From Bacteroidia bacterium (GTDB taxonomy: Bacteria > Bacteroidota > Ignavibacteria > UBA10030), in NCBI GenBank assembly GCA_022180565.1, contig BQML01000018.1, positions 21,738 to 85,737 on the forward strand: a DNA stretch of 64,000 nt. The letters are read 5' to 3'. Made by a program: the position numbers and the translations under genes. The notes below the pieces were generated by a model that had not been told where the DNA came from, made no database searches, and was given only the letters and a program-made list of their open reading frames with translations. This document shows, in pieces, positions 15,178-25,365 of the stretch. Every line of letters starts with the position of its first letter. Position 1 is the first letter of the stretch.

Positions 15178-17214
15178 ATGCCGCTGATGAATTCCCGGAC
15201 CGGGGAGGTCCGAAGGCGCTATACGATCCAGGAACTATCCGAAGCTGCGAATTTGATGCGGGGATATGATCTGATAGCCCTTGCGGCAGCGGGGTCTGGT
15301 CATTCGGGCGGAACGCTTTCCATCATGGATATTACAGCCGCGCTCTACTTACATGCGGCGCGCCTTGATCCTGAGGATCCACACTGGGACGGCCGGGACA
15401 GGATCGTCTGGTCGGCAGGTCACAAGGCTCCCAGCCTGTATCTCGGTCTCGGGATGGCCGGCTACTATGACGTGAAGACTGTAGCCACCCTGCGGAAGCT
15501 GGGAAGTCCTTTCCAGGGCCACCCACATTGGCTTAAGCTCCCGGGTGTCGAAGTCTCAACCGGTTCGCTTGGACAGGGGTTGAGCATCGCCGTGGGATTT
15601 GCTCTCGGCCTTCGTTTGAAACACAACACCGCATCGCGGGTCTTCTGCCTCATGGGCGACGGCGAACAGCAGGAAGGACAGATCTGGGAAGCGGTGATGG
15701 AAGCCGGACATTACAAACTCGACAATCTGATCGGAATTATCGACCGCAACAGACTCCAGATCGACGGCTGGGTCAAGAACGTGATGAACGTCGAGCCCCT
15801 GAAAGACAAATATGAGGCGAATGGTTGGAATGTCCTCGAGATCGATGGACACTCGATGGAACAGATCGTTGCGGCATTGGACACCGCGCGGGGTTTCAGG
15901 GGAAAACCGACGGTCATCCTCGCGCAGACGGTGAAGGGGAAAGGGGTGGACTTCATGGAGGACGTCGCGGGCTGGCACGGGAAGGCACCATCGCTTGAAG
16001 AGATGAAACGAGGGCTGGAGCAGTTGGGTCTCGCGGGAAGGCTTCCGGTCGAAGAAATGCTCAGCCTTGCCCGGGATTACCAACGGGAAACGGACATCCG
16101 GGTGAAATCGAAGGTGCCGTCATTCCGAAAGAACTCCTGGTGGAATGAGGATGAATTGATGCGTGTCGAGATGCAGCCGACGCGAAAGGGATTTGGTGCG
16201 GCTCTTCAGCGGCGAGGCGATGATGAACGCGTTGTATGTCTCGGTCTGGACATTTCCGGGTCGATCACGATCAGTGATTTCTACGAGAAGAACCCCGAGA
16301 GGAAAGAACGCTGGCTGAGCCTTGGGATCGCCGAGCAGAGCGCGGTATGCGTGGCGGGCGGACTGGCCCGCGAAGGGAAGATCCCGGTTCTCGGCACCTA
16401 TGGCACGTTTGCCTCGGGACGTTGTCTCGATCAGATCCGTACGACGGTGTGCTACGGCGAGTTGAACGTTCTCATTGCCGGCGCACACGGCGGCGTGTCC
16501 GTCGGCCCCGACGGTGCAACGCATCAGGCGCTTGAGGACCTTTTTCAGATCTGCGGACTCCCGAACATGAACGTGGTCGTACCGTGTGATGCCATTGAAA
16601 CGCGAAAGGCGACGGAGTATCTCCTCTTCGGCCTCCACGGCCCAAAGTACATTCGCTTTGCCCGCGAGGCGACGCCGATTGTCACAACCGAGGAAACGCC
16701 GTTCGTGTTCGGCAAGGCCAACGCCATCAAGTACCAGGGCCTCCAGCCGCGGTTCATTGATGCTTACGAAACGACATTGGCCTCGGAGTTCGAGTATGGC
16801 GACGAACAACTCGCACTGATAGCGTGCGGACCGATGGTACCTGAAGCGATGCGGGCTTCCTGCATTCTTCAGGAAGAGTTCGGCATCTCCTCGGTGGTTC
16901 TCAACATGCACACGCTGAAGCCGCTGGACGTCGACGCGGTGGTCAAAGCCGCGGCGGCAACGGGGATACTAGTGACCGCCGAGGAGCATCAAATCGGGGG
17001 CCTCGCGGACAGGATTTCCAGAATCCTCACCGAATCGCCCTCGCTCTATCAAGTCCCGCTGATCACCGGATCGATCGGCGTCAAGGACCGCTTCGGCGAA
17101 TCCGGCGCTCCGTGGGAACTCGTAAAGGAATTCGAGGTGGCGGCAGAGCATATCGTTCAAAAAGCTGTGGAGTTGATCGATTTGAAAAAGAGGTCGGTGG
17201 CAATTCGCTATTAG
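15178..17214 (+). CDS. tkt: Transketolase (first copy, fused two-half type)
   Basis: 678 residues from the ATG at 15178, which has a GGGAGG ribosome site 5 bases upstream; a TTG at 15094 would add 28 residues lying over the promoter and is unlikely. Transfers two-carbon ketol units in the pentose phosphate pathway, TPP-dependent. The N-half has GSGHSGGTLSIMDI and the TPP/Mg site GDGEQQEGQIWEA; the C-half starts near residue 320 and has LGIAEQSAV and AHGGVSVGPDGATHQALEDL. It differs clearly from the second copy at 48987 and resembles the types encoded as two separate halves in archaea and some bacteria. It may belong to the sigma-54 regulon. Expression is probably linked to the nearby aminotransferase gene. 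Confidence 0.93.
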   Translation: MPLMNSRTGEVRRRYTIQELSEAANLMRGYDLIALAAAGSGHSGGTLSIMDITAALYLHAARLDPEDPHWDGRDRIVWSAGHKAPSLYLGLGMAGYYDVKTVATLRKLGSPFQGHPHWLKLPGVEVSTGSLGQGLSIAVGFALGLRLKHNTASRVFCLMGDGEQQEGQIWEAVMEAGHYKLDNLIGIIDRNRLQIDGWVKNVMNVEPLKDKYEANGWNVLEIDGHSMEQIVAALDTARGFRGKPTVILAQTVKGKGVDFMEDVAGWHGKAPSLEEMKRGLEQLGLAGRLPVEEMLSLARDYQRETDIRVKSKVPSFRKNSWWNEDELMRVEMQPTRKGFGAALQRRGDDERVVCLGLDISGSITISDFYEKNPERKERWLSLGIAEQSAVCVAGGLAREGKIPVLGTYGTFASGRCLDQIRTTVCYGELNVLIAGAHGGVSVGPDGATHQALEDLFQICGLPNMNVVVPCDAIETRKATEYLLFGLHGPKYIRFAREATPIVTTEETPFVFGKANAIKYQGLQPRFIDAYETTLASEFEYGDEQLALIACGPMVPEAMRASCILQEEFGISSVVLNMHTLKPLDVDAVVKAAAATGILVTAEEHQIGGLADRISRILTESPSLYQVPLITGSIGVKDRFGESGAPWELVKEFEVAAEHIVQKAVELIDLKKRSVAIRY

Positions 17215-17328
17215 ACGATTCGACAACGGGAAGGGAGAGACGAGAGTGTCGGAAACCGAGGAAGCAGAGACTCCTCTCTCACGTCTTGCACGTTGTTGTT
17301 CACGATCCCGTTTCACATGAGGCTTGAC

Positions 17329-18573
17329 ATGAAACTCGCATCCCGCATTACCCGGCTGGGAACCGAAACGGCCTTTGAGGTTCTGGCGGAAGTGAACGAA
17401 CTGCGCTCGCGCGGCAAGGATATTATCGCCCTCTCTATCGGTGAACCGGCATGTGCCACAGCACCTCATATCAAACAGGCCGCGAAGGACGCGCTGGACC
17501 GAGATCTGACACACTACAGCCCCTCCGGGGGAATCGCAGAGCTTCGGTCGGCCGCGGCTGTGTACGTGTCCCGGAGCAGGGGCATTCCCGTTGATCCTGC
17601 GGAGGTTGTAGTCGTCCCCGGCGGAAAACCCATCATCTTCTTCAGTATCCTCGCCTGTGTCGAAGAAGGCGATGAGGTCGTGTATCCGCTTCCCGGCTAT
17701 CCGATCTACGAATCCATGATCAATTTTGTCGGAGCGACTCCCGTTCCCCTTCGCCTGCGCGAAGAGAAGCGGTTCAGCTTTGACATTGGAGAGCTTCGAT
17801 CAAAGATCACGGACCGGACACGCATGATCATCGTGAACTCGCCGCACAATCCGACCGGCGGCGTGATTCCGAAAAACGATCTCCACGAGATCGCCGAGCT
17901 TGCGCTGGAGCACGACATCTGGGTGCTTTCCGACGAAATCTATTCCCGAATCATCTATGAGGGCAAGGCAGAGAGTATCAGTCAGTTTCCGGGCATGAAG
18001 GAGCGAACCATTATCCTCGACGGCCATTCAAAGACGTATGCCATGACCGGCTGGCGCGTGGGATACGGCGTGATGCCTCGTGAACTGGCAGCGCACGTGA
18101 CGCGCCTGATGACAAATTCGAATTCCTGTACAGCCACGTTTACACAGTATGCGGCACTGGCGGCTCTGGAAGGGCCGCAGGACTCTGTGGATACCATAGT
18201 CGAAGAATTCCGGAAGAACCGCGATCTGATCGTCAGGGGCCTGAACGCCATAGAGGGATTCCATTGTCACACGCCCGCAGGGGCGTTCTACGCGTATCCG
18301 AACGTCACCGAGGCCTGTAGGAAGCATGGATTCAGAGACTCAAGACAGCTCCAGCAGTTTCTCTTACACCATGCCGGGGTCGCGGTACTCGGCCAACAGT
18401 GCTTCGGAACCAGGTTGCCGGGCGACGACCAGGAGTACATCCGCCTTTCCTACGTTTCGTCGGTGTCGGATCTTCAGGAGGCTTTACGGCGCATCCGAGA
18501 AGCCCTTGCGGATGCCCAAAGGCTCAAGGCCTTTTTTAAGGAACAAGAAGACCGAGATCTCGTCAGGCAGTGA
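17329..18573 (+). CDS. Class I/II PLP aminotransferase (aspartate aminotransferase-like)
   Basis: 414 residues from the ATG at 17329, preceded by GAGG at a 6-base spacing; ATG 17317 is an alternative. Fold type I, cytoplasmic. Signatures: SIGEPACATAP, PGYPIYESM, VNSPHNPTGG, VLSDEIYSR, and the PLP-binding Lys in GHSKTYAMTGWRVGYGV; the substrate Arg is expected in YIRLSYVSS. The family includes aspartate, tyrosine and alanine aminotransferases, and the substrate cannot be fixed from sequence alone. The C-terminus is slightly longer than usual (RLKAFFKEQEDR). It sits 114 bases after transketolase and 100 bases before the quinol-oxidising cytochrome genes. Confidence 0.92.
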   Translation: MKLASRITRLGTETAFEVLAEVNELRSRGKDIIALSIGEPACATAPHIKQAAKDALDRDLTHYSPSGGIAELRSAAAVYVSRSRGIPVDPAEVVVVPGGKPIIFFSILACVEEGDEVVYPLPGYPIYESMINFVGATPVPLRLREEKRFSFDIGELRSKITDRTRMIIVNSPHNPTGGVIPKNDLHEIAELALEHDIWVLSDEIYSRIIYEGKAESISQFPGMKERTIILDGHSKTYAMTGWRVGYGVMPRELAAHVTRLMTNSNSCTATFTQYAALAALEGPQDSVDTIVEEFRKNRDLIVRGLNAIEGFHCHTPAGAFYAYPNVTEACRKHGFRDSRQLQQFLLHHAGVAVLGQQCFGTRLPGDDQEYIRLSYVSSVSDLQEALRRIREALADAQRLKAFFKEQEDRDLVRQ

Positions 18574-18673
18574 ACCCCCTCACGTTGAGTGGTATTATGA
18601 GCCAGAAATTCGTAGGTTCCCTGCAATCACCGATGTCTCGAGACAGACATTCCTTCGAAAGGACTCTGAGCCT

Positions 18674-20167
18674 GTGAGACGCATTTTCCCCCTTTCTTTC
18701 TACAACCCGATCACTCTCCTGGGTGCCGCCGTCGCCACCGTCAGCTTCGGTCTGATCCTGTTTCTCACCATCCTGGAATTGTTTGCGGCCGAGCAGAAGC
18801 CGTACATGGGCATCCTCACGTTTATCGTGCTGCCGGGGATACTGCTGATCGGCATCGGATTGATCGTTCTTGGAATCCTGAGAGAGCACCGCAGGGAACG
18901 ACTCGGAAAACCGCTGGGGCTTCACCTTCCGGTCATCGACCTAAACAATCCGCGTCACCGCACTGCCTTTACGTTCGCTTCGAGCGGAGCAATTCTGCTC
19001 CTTGCATTTTCCGCCTTCGGCAGTTTCAAGGCTTACGAGTATACGGATTCCGATCAGTTCTGCGGCGAGATGTGCCATACGGTGATGGAGCCTGAGTACA
19101 CGGCCTATCAGTTTTCGCCGCACGCGCGCGTCGGGTGCGTGAAATGCCATATCGGACCCGGAGCAGGATGGTTTGTCCGATCGAAGCTCTCCGGAGCCTA
19201 TCAGGTGTATGCGACGACGTTCGACCTCTATCCGCGGCCAATTCCCACCCCCATCCAAAATCTTCGTCCTGCGCAGGAAACGTGCGAACAATGCCATTGG
19301 CCCAAGCACTTTTTCAGCGAAAAGCAGAAGGAGCACACCTATTTCATGACGGACGAAGCGAACACCCGATGGAAACTGAATCTCCTGATGAAGATCGGCG
19401 GCGGGAATATTGAAGCAGGTCCTACTTCGGGTATTCATTGGCACATGAACATCGCCAACGAAGTGATTTATGCCCACAGAGATTCGGCCCGGCAGGATAT
19501 TCCCTGGATCAGGGTTCGGAGCGCTGATGGAACGGTGAAGATCTACACGCGGGAGGGTTCGAGTCTGACCGATGAAGAACTCGAGGCTCTCCCCAAGCGC
19601 CGCATGGACTGCATCGATTGCCACAACAGACCAACTCATATTTACCATCCGCCGACGCGCTCGGTCAACCACGTAATGGCGCTCGGTTGGATCAGCCCCG
19701 AGCTTCCGTTTGCAAAGAGCCTTGCCGTGGATGCCCTCGAACAGCCCTATTCGTCCAAGGAAGCTGCCCTCGACAGTATCCGCCTCATGATCGAAGGCTT
19801 TTACCACGACCGGTATCCGCAGGTCGCCGCAGCGCGTTCCGCAGAGATCGAGCGGATGGTTGTCGAGACTCAAAAGATCTATTCACGGAATTATTTCCCT
19901 TACATGAAGGTGAGCTGGAAACGCTTCACGGACAACATCGGTCACTTATATTATCAGGGCTGTTTCCGCTGTCATGACGAACAACATTCGACCGAGTCGG
20001 GGGAAACACTCACCAAGGACTGCAACGCGTGCCACACGATTCTCGCTCAGGAACTTGGAAAGGGGCACCAACGCATTTCCCTGACGGGCATCGAATACCG
20101 GCACCCCGTCGATATCGGAGACGCCTGGAAAACCATGAACTGCAACGAATGCCATAACCCCCAATAG
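18674..20167 (+). CDS. Membrane-anchored 7-haem cytochrome, NapC/NirT-like
   Basis: 497 residues from a GTG at 18674 (AAAGGA about 11 bases upstream); the reading frame is open further left but that part overlaps the aminotransferase gene. Three membrane segments (about residues 8-33, 40-65, 92-112) precede a periplasmic domain. Haem motifs: FCGEMCH (CX3CH, unusual spacing), CVKCH, CEQCH, CIDCH, CFRCH, CNACH and CNECH. The segment CHTVMEPEYTAY followed by HARVGCVKCHIGPG is typical of NapC/NirT-related quinol dehydrogenases. It is the first gene of a module with Rieske, cytochrome b and an 11-haem cytochrome, and so is probably part of a menaquinol-oxidising complex. Confidence 0.88.
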   Translation: MRRIFPLSFYNPITLLGAAVATVSFGLILFLTILELFAAEQKPYMGILTFIVLPGILLIGIGLIVLGILREHRRERLGKPLGLHLPVIDLNNPRHRTAFTFASSGAILLLAFSAFGSFKAYEYTDSDQFCGEMCHTVMEPEYTAYQFSPHARVGCVKCHIGPGAGWFVRSKLSGAYQVYATTFDLYPRPIPTPIQNLRPAQETCEQCHWPKHFFSEKQKEHTYFMTDEANTRWKLNLLMKIGGGNIEAGPTSGIHWHMNIANEVIYAHRDSARQDIPWIRVRSADGTVKIYTREGSSLTDEELEALPKRRMDCIDCHNRPTHIYHPPTRSVNHVMALGWISPELPFAKSLAVDALEQPYSSKEAALDSIRLMIEGFYHDRYPQVAAARSAEIERMVVETQKIYSRNYFPYMKVSWKRFTDNIGHLYYQGCFRCHDEQHSTESGETLTKDCNACHTILAQELGKGHQRISLTGIEYRHPVDIGDAWKTMNCNECHNPQ

Positions 20168-20176
20168 GAAAACGCC

Positions 20177-20623
20177 ATGCCTGAGACCAATCCATCGGGC
20201 GGCAAGCGCGAATTCCTGAAGGTTTTGTTGGGAGGAAGCTTCTTCGCGTGGCTGGCCTCGGTTCTGTATCCGGTTCTCGCGTACATGAAGCCGCCGCCGC
20301 AAGCCGGGGTCGAGGTAAGCTCCGTCAACGCAGGACTTGTTTCGGATCTTCCTCCCGATTCTGGCAGAATCATCAAGTTCGGCACAAAACCGGTGATTCT
20401 TATCAAAACTGCTTCGGGAGACCTGAAGGCGTTCGACGCGACGTGCACGCATCTCGACTGCACGGTTCAGTACCGCGCGGACATGGGCGTGATTTGGTGC
20501 GCGTGCCACAACGGAAAATATGATCTGACGGGACGGAACATCGACGGGCCTCCGCCAAGGCCGCTTGCACCCTATCGTGTCACTCTGCAGGGCGACGAGA
20601 TCCTCGTGTCGAAAACGACATGA
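20177..20623 (+). CDS. petA: Rieske iron-sulfur protein of a bc-type complex
   Basis: 148 residues. The N-terminal [20 protein letters not shown] is a Tat-like signal anchor with KR instead of RR, placing the cluster domain in the periplasm. The 2Fe-2S ligands lie in CTHLDC (about residues 91-96) and CACHNGKYD (about 111-119). The Rieske protein accepts the first electron from quinol at the Qo site and passes it to cytochrome c. It starts 9 bases after the NapC-like gene and overlaps the cytochrome b gene by 4 bases. Confidence 0.95.
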   Translation: MPETNPSGGKREFLKVLLGGSFFAWLASVLYPVLAYMKPPPQAGVEVSSVNAGLVSDLPPDSGRIIKFGTKPVILIKTASGDLKAFDATCTHLDCTVQYRADMGVIWCACHNGKYDLTGRNIDGPPPRPLAPYRVTLQGDEILVSKTT

Positions 20624-21699
20624 TGAACTTTCTCCGACAAACATACATTTGGCTTGATGAGCGACTCCAACTGAGGGACCTTGTCGATTTTCTCGGCAAG
20701 AAATATGTGCCGGTGCACCGTCACTCCGTCTGGTACTATTTTGGCGGAGTCTCCCTCTTTCTGTTTCTTGTCCAGGTTGTCACCGGGATCCTCCTCTTGC
20801 TCTACTACAAGGGAAGCGAGGAGCTTGCGTTCGAGAGCATCCAGTTCATCATGTCGCGCGTACAGTTTGGATGGCTTATCCGTTCCATTCACAGCTGGGC
20901 GGCAAATCTCTTCATTCTTGCCGCGCTGATCCACATGTTCAGCGTGTTCTTTGAAAAGGCCTACCGCAAGCCGCGTGAACTCACCTGGGTTACCGGCATG
21001 CTCATGTTGTTTGTGGGATTCGGGTTTGGATTCAGCGGTTATCTCCTGCCGTGGAATGAACTCGCTTTCTTTGCCACGAAGGTAGGCACCGACATTGCAG
21101 GCGTGGTTCCGGTCATTGGCAAGCCTCTCCTCGAATTTCTGCGCGGCGGCCCGGAGGTGACCGGGGCAACCCTTTCCAGATTCTTCGGATTCCATGTTGC
21201 GGTCTTTCCCGGCATTTTTACAATCCTCCTGGGCATCCATCTTCTGCTCGTTCAGCGCCAGGGAATGAGTGAGCCACTCGGTCTCGAGAAGAACCCGTCC
21301 CTCGAGCAGAAACGCATGCCGTTTTTCCCCAATTTCCTCCTGCGCGACCTGCTGCTGTGGCTCATGGTGCTCAATCTCCTCGCCATCCTGGCCGTGTTCT
21401 TCCCCTGGGAGTTGGGACAAAAGGCCGATCCGTTCGCTCCGGCCCCTGCCGGAATCAAGCCCGAGTGGTACTTCATGTTCATGTTCCAGACTCTCAAGCT
21501 CCTCCCCGCGCACGTCTTGTTTGTGGATGGGGAAGTGCTCGGCATCAGCTTGTTCGGCCTGGCCGGTATCCTCTGGCTTCTTGTCCCATTCTGGGACCGC
21601 AGGAGTGCTCGTGGGGAACAGAACAGATTTGTCAACTACCTCGGTCTGTTTGCCACGCTCTATATCATCCTCTTCACCATCCTGGGCTACCTGTCATGA
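20620..21699 (+). CDS. petB: Cytochrome b of a bc-type quinol oxidase complex
   Basis: 359 residues with about eight membrane helices. b-haem ligands are in [10 protein letters not shown] with LIHMFSV, and FGFHVAVF with LGIHLLLV. The Qo-site PEWY motif is present ([18 protein letters not shown]). The length and the split pattern indicate fused cytochrome b6 and subunit IV parts, shorter than mitochondrial-type cytochrome b. The ATG at 20620 overlaps the Rieske stop; a second ATG follows directly. Together with the multihaem c proteins on either side it forms a complex like the Geobacter Cbc sets, where multihaem cytochromes replace cytochrome c1. Confidence 0.95.
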   Translation: MMNFLRQTYIWLDERLQLRDLVDFLGKKYVPVHRHSVWYYFGGVSLFLFLVQVVTGILLLLYYKGSEELAFESIQFIMSRVQFGWLIRSIHSWAANLFILAALIHMFSVFFEKAYRKPRELTWVTGMLMLFVGFGFGFSGYLLPWNELAFFATKVGTDIAGVVPVIGKPLLEFLRGGPEVTGATLSRFFGFHVAVFPGIFTILLGIHLLLVQRQGMSEPLGLEKNPSLEQKRMPFFPNFLLRDLLLWLMVLNLLAILAVFFPWELGQKADPFAPAPAGIKPEWYFMFMFQTLKLLPAHVLFVDGEVLGISLFGLAGILWLLVPFWDRRSARGEQNRFVNYLGLFATLYIILFTILGYLS

Positions 21700-23153
21700 T
21701 CCGACGTCTTGTGCTCATGGTGCTCTTCACGGCCGTTCCCCTCCCCGGTCAGGATCATGTCGACCAGTGCCTGCAGTGTCACCAGACCCTCGAAGATGAG
21801 CCCTCCACCTTATTCATCCGCGACATTCATCGCCTCCGCGGCATTACCTGTGCAGGCTGTCACGGGGGAGACCCCAGAGCGGAGGAAATGGAAGATGCCA
21901 TGAACAAGCAGACGGGCTTCTTAGGTGTGCCAAAAGGCGATGAGATCACAGGCCGGTGTGTGAAATGCCATTCTGACCAGGAGAGGATGAAGTCCTATGG
22001 ATCCAACGGGAGAACCGATCAGGAACTTCTCCTCCGTCAGAGTGTTCATGGTCGTCTTTCCGTCTCCGGAAAGGAGCGACTTGTCCAATGCACGACCTGT
22101 CACAATGCGCATGGGATCGTCAGCGTCAAGGACAAGAGATCTCCCGTTCATCCGCTCAACGTGACCGCAACATGCGCCTCCTGCCACGGAAACCCGGCAT
22201 ACATGCGCAATTACAATCCGGCCCTTCCCGTCGATCAGCTCCCCAAGTACCGGACGAGTGTACATGGCCGGCGGAACGCGCGCGGGGACACTCGCGTAGC
22301 CGAGTGCGCAAGCTGTCACGGGAGCCACGATATCCGCTCCGCACACGATGTGAAGTCAAGCGTTTACCCCACAAATCTGCCTGCCACGTGCGCGTCCTGC
22401 CATAGTGATTCGGTGCGGATGAAGCCCTATGGAATCCCCACAAATCAGTACGAATCCTTTGCCGAAAGTGTGCACGGGATCGCGCTCCTTGAGAAACACG
22501 ATCCCGGCGCCCCCGCGTGCAATGACTGTCACGGCAATCACGGAGCGGCTCCCCCAGGAGTCCAGTCGGTTTCGCAGGTTTGCGGAACGTGTCATGCGCT
22601 CAATGCGGATTTGTTTTCCCGAAGTCCTCATAAGAGGGCGTTTGATCAGAGAAATCTTCCGGAATGCGAGACCTGTCATGGGAACCACAGCATCGTTGCC
22701 GTCACCGACAGGTTGATTGGATCAGAGCCGCCGGCGGTGTGTGCACAATGCCATTCACCAACGGAGTATCCCGCGGGATACACCGCTGCGATGTCCATGC
22801 GCGCGATAATTGACTCCCTGGTCACGCTCGAAGAGCAGGCTCGGGCCCTTGTTGAAGAGGCAGAGCAAAAAGGCATGGAGGTTTCGGAACAGCGCTTCGC
22901 TCTCAGGTCTGTGCGTCAGGCTCGCCTGGAATCCAGGACAACGATCCATGCCTTCGACAAAGCCAAGTTGCAGGAAGTCGCGGCAAAAGGCATCGCGGCG
23001 GCACGAGACATCCATGTTCAGGCACAGGAAGCGATTGATGAATATTACTTTAGAAGAATCGGTCTCGGAGTGAGCACGCTGATCATTACGCTTCTGGTTA
23101 TCGGGTTGTATCTGTACATTAAGAAAATCGAATCGAACGGCCAACAACGGTGA
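21696..23153 (+). CDS. 11-haem cytochrome c with C-terminal membrane anchor
   Basis: 485 residues from the ATG at 21696, overlapping the cytochrome b stop (ATGA). A signal peptide ([15 protein letters not shown]) is followed by 11 CXXCH motifs from CLQCH (about residue 25) to CAQCH (about 350), a helical Glu-rich region without haems, and a C-terminal membrane helix ([18 protein letters not shown]). The haem part resembles the cytochrome c region of the protein at 12257. It is the likely electron acceptor of the Rieske/cytochrome b pair in place of cytochrome c1, handing electrons to periplasmic carriers. Confidence 0.92.
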   Translation: MIRRLVLMVLFTAVPLPGQDHVDQCLQCHQTLEDEPSTLFIRDIHRLRGITCAGCHGGDPRAEEMEDAMNKQTGFLGVPKGDEITGRCVKCHSDQERMKSYGSNGRTDQELLLRQSVHGRLSVSGKERLVQCTTCHNAHGIVSVKDKRSPVHPLNVTATCASCHGNPAYMRNYNPALPVDQLPKYRTSVHGRRNARGDTRVAECASCHGSHDIRSAHDVKSSVYPTNLPATCASCHSDSVRMKPYGIPTNQYESFAESVHGIALLEKHDPGAPACNDCHGNHGAAPPGVQSVSQVCGTCHALNADLFSRSPHKRAFDQRNLPECETCHGNHSIVAVTDRLIGSEPPAVCAQCHSPTEYPAGYTAAMSMRAIIDSLVTLEEQARALVEEAEQKGMEVSEQRFALRSVRQARLESRTTIHAFDKAKLQEVAAKGIAAARDIHVQAQEAIDEYYFRRIGLGVSTLIITLLVIGLYLYIKKIESNGQQR

Positions 23154-23192
23154 TATTTTGAGTGATTCCCGACATAAAACCATTACCAGGTC

Positions 23193-23221
23193 TTGACTTT
23201 CTTGCCGCGACGGTGTAGACT
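23193..23221 (+). promoter_or_regulatory. Sigma-70-like promoter before the tetrahaem cytochrome gene
   Basis: TTGACT and TAGACT with a 17-base spacer, 40 bases before the ATG at 23262. This would allow the small periplasmic cytochrome to be expressed apart from the quinol-oxidase operon. Confidence 0.45.
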
Positions 23222-23261
23222 GGCAAGGCCCGGTCTCTTCATTTACTTCAGGAGCCTCCAT

Positions 23262-23801
23262 ATGATCAAGCAATCGCTGGGTATTGTGACCCTCTTTCTC
23301 TTCACTTTTTCAGCTCTCCCTGCACAGAACAAATTTGTCGGTACCAAGATGTGTGCCCCCTGTCATCGTACGGAAAAGCAGGGAAAACAAATGGATATCT
23401 GGCAAAAGAGTCCGCACGCTTCTGCGTACAAAGCACTGACCACAGCCAAGGCAAATGAGGTGGCGAAACAGAAGGGTTTTACGACCCCTGCCGCAGAAAC
23501 GGCCGAATGTCTGAGCTGTCATGCGCCGGAACATGCGGCGAAGAATGTCGAGAAATCCTTCAACGCTCAGGAAGGCGTTCAGTGCGAAACCTGCCACGGT
23601 GCGGGGTCGGCGTATAAGACCATTACGATCATGAAGGATCGTGCAAAATCCATTGCGGCCGGCATGACCGAGTATAAGGACGCGGCAGCCATAGAAGCGA
23701 AGTGCCGGACATGCCATAACGAGAAGAGTCCTACTTTCAAGGGATTCAACTTTGAGGAATACTGGAACAAAATCAAACATCCGGTGCCCAAAGCAGGATG
23801 A
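23262..23801 (+). CDS. Periplasmic tetrahaem cytochrome, c554-like
   Basis: 179 residues from the ATG at 23262, preceded by AGGAG. A signal peptide ending LPAQ is followed by CAPCH, CLSCH, CETCH and CRTCH, and the segments WQKSPHASAYKAL and EGVQCETCHGAGSAY are typical of the cytochrome c554/c-prime family (Pfam Cytochrome_C554). It is small and soluble, so a good candidate for shuttling electrons across the periplasm from the quinol oxidases to the outer-membrane conduit. It has its own promoter and is followed by a terminator. Confidence 0.9.
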   Translation: MIKQSLGIVTLFLFTFSALPAQNKFVGTKMCAPCHRTEKQGKQMDIWQKSPHASAYKALTTAKANEVAKQKGFTTPAAETAECLSCHAPEHAAKNVEKSFNAQEGVQCETCHGAGSAYKTITIMKDRAKSIAAGMTEYKDAAAIEAKCRTCHNEKSPTFKGFNFEEYWNKIKHPVPKAG

Positions 23802-23824
23802 CCGGTTTTCTGTGGAAATTTTTC

Positions 23825-23860
23825 AACGGCGTTTCACCGGCTGTGGAACGCCGTTTTCTT
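23825..23860 (+). terminator. Rho-independent terminator after the tetrahaem cytochrome
   Basis: A stem of AACGGCGTT continuing with CAC, a 5-base loop CGGCT, and the complementary strand GTG..AACGCCGTT, followed by TTTTCTT. It separates the quinol-oxidase genes from the outer-membrane set. The 200 bases from here to 24060 show no other clear element. Confidence 0.85.
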
Positions 23861-24059
23861 ACATACAGACCCAAAATAGTCGATACCATTCCCAACATTG
23901 AAAACCACAACAGAGCTTTCCTTCCCACTTTTGACAACATCCGTAATTTTTGTGTGAATTTCGGCGTTTTTCGGGCAATTCGTGGGAGGGAGAGGCCTAT
24001 GTGGTGGCACGAGGTTTGAGCATTCTGAACCAGCGATTCCTATCATCTTGAGACCGGTT

Positions 24060-25358
24060 ATGAAAATCAAACTGACGCTTATTCTAGCCCTCGGCGTTGT
24101 CTCGGCGGTCCAAACTTCTTTCTCGCAGTTTCTTCAGGCCAGGCTTGTCACCTCGGCCTACGCCTGGCAGCGTCACGACACTGTCGGGATATCCTCCAAT
24201 CATTTGTACGGCTATCAATCTGCGCAGTTCTCCATCTCTCAGGATGACTTCACGTTCTCCACCTATCTGCAAGCGTGGAACGACTTTTCGGGACCTTTGA
24301 AGAACAAGGGGAGGATCCGCCTTTATTCCCTCCAACTGAAATGGCGGGATATCGGGGGCGTCGGCGATGCCACAGTGGGCAGACAGGCGATTTTCGCGGG
24401 TGTGGGGAACGGAACCGTGGACGGTGTTTCGGCCACAGCCCGATTCCTCGATCACCGTATCAAGGTTCTTGGGTATCTTGGAGCCCTGGCACCGGCCGGA
24501 ATGAAGGGAGAGATCATCGATCATCCCTCGAAGAACGCGATGTTCGGCGCTCAGGTGGTTGCGATGCCCGTGGACTTCGGACAGATCTCGGTGAGCTACG
24601 CGAACAAGCGCATCCAGCCCGAAGCGTACACTGCACTTCGGCGCGACTCGCTTTTCAACCCGGTCCTTGTGGAAATCAGCCCCTCGGCCAGGATCGAAGA
24701 GTATCTCAGTGTCGATGCGAGCGCCGAGTACGACATGGTGTACGGGTACGTTCGCTATGATCACGATCTGCAGTTTGCGAAGATGTCCCGGATTCAATTG
24801 TTCACGCGTGTTACGCCGATCGACCGGATCGGGATTACCGGAGAGTATTTAAAACGCGAACCTCGCATCTCGTTCAATTCGATCTTCTCGGCGTTTACTT
24901 ACAATTCCCTCGAAGAGTTCGAGGTCGGTCTTGAGTACGACGTTCATTTTCTTGACGGCGTTCGAACGTTTGCGCGTTACGGGGAAGTCTCTTACGGCGA
25001 CGAGATTTCCCAGCAATACACGTTTGGAGCAAACTGGAAGTACGTTTCTGCCAGCGCCTCGAGCTTGAGCGGATACAACGGCAGGATCAACGCGGCAACA
25101 ATCAACGGGGGCTATCCGTTGTTTGACCATATGCTCACGCCCACGGCGTCATTCACGTACGGCTATTACAAACTGAACCGCTATCAGGCGAAACGCGATC
25201 CTGCGTTGAGCGCGTCCATCGGAGCAGTGTACAGACCCATGCCGGTTTTGTCCGTGGACACCCAGGTGCAGTGGATTCAAAACAAGATCTACAAGAACGA
25301 TGTCCGGGTATTTCTCCGGGCAAGCTACCTTCTCAGCGAACGACTCACACTGTTTTGA
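24060..25358 (+). CDS. Outer-membrane beta-barrel protein (candidate cytochrome conduit porin)
   Basis: 432 residues: signal peptide (KLTLILALGVVSAVQTSFSQ) followed by alternating polar/hydrophobic strands throughout, rich in aromatic residues at strand ends, ending in YLLSERLTLF with a terminal Phe, as expected for a BAM-inserted barrel. No cysteines for haem. It is followed after 7 bases by a 14-haem cytochrome gene and then two lipoprotein cytochromes. This resembles porin-cytochrome conduits (Geobacter Omb/Oma/Omc, Shewanella MtrB), where the barrel sheathes a multihaem wire. The sequence itself does not prove that it holds a cytochrome. Confidence 0.8.
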   Translation: MKIKLTLILALGVVSAVQTSFSQFLQARLVTSAYAWQRHDTVGISSNHLYGYQSAQFSISQDDFTFSTYLQAWNDFSGPLKNKGRIRLYSLQLKWRDIGGVGDATVGRQAIFAGVGNGTVDGVSATARFLDHRIKVLGYLGALAPAGMKGEIIDHPSKNAMFGAQVVAMPVDFGQISVSYANKRIQPEAYTALRRDSLFNPVLVEISPSARIEEYLSVDASAEYDMVYGYVRYDHDLQFAKMSRIQLFTRVTPIDRIGITGEYLKREPRISFNSIFSAFTYNSLEEFEVGLEYDVHFLDGVRTFARYGEVSYGDEISQQYTFGANWKYVSASASSLSGYNGRINAATINGGYPLFDHMLTPTASFTYGYYKLNRYQAKRDPALSASIGAVYRPMPVLSVDTQVQWIQNKIYKNDVRVFLRASYLLSERLTLF

Positions 25359-25365
25359 GACTCCC

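Noticed and set aside
18326..18673. N-terminal extension of the NapC-like protein
   Set aside because: This part overlaps the aminotransferase gene in another frame, is Ser/Arg-rich and lacks membrane segments; the GTG at 18674 places the first membrane helix at the N-terminus.
21357..21695. N-terminal extension of the 11-haem cytochrome
   Set aside because: It lies wholly within the cytochrome b gene and would hide the signal peptide that starts at ATG 21696.
23798..24019. Open frame of 73 codons after the tetrahaem cytochrome
   Set aside because: It spans the terminator hairpin, has no ribosome site and shows no recognisable protein features.
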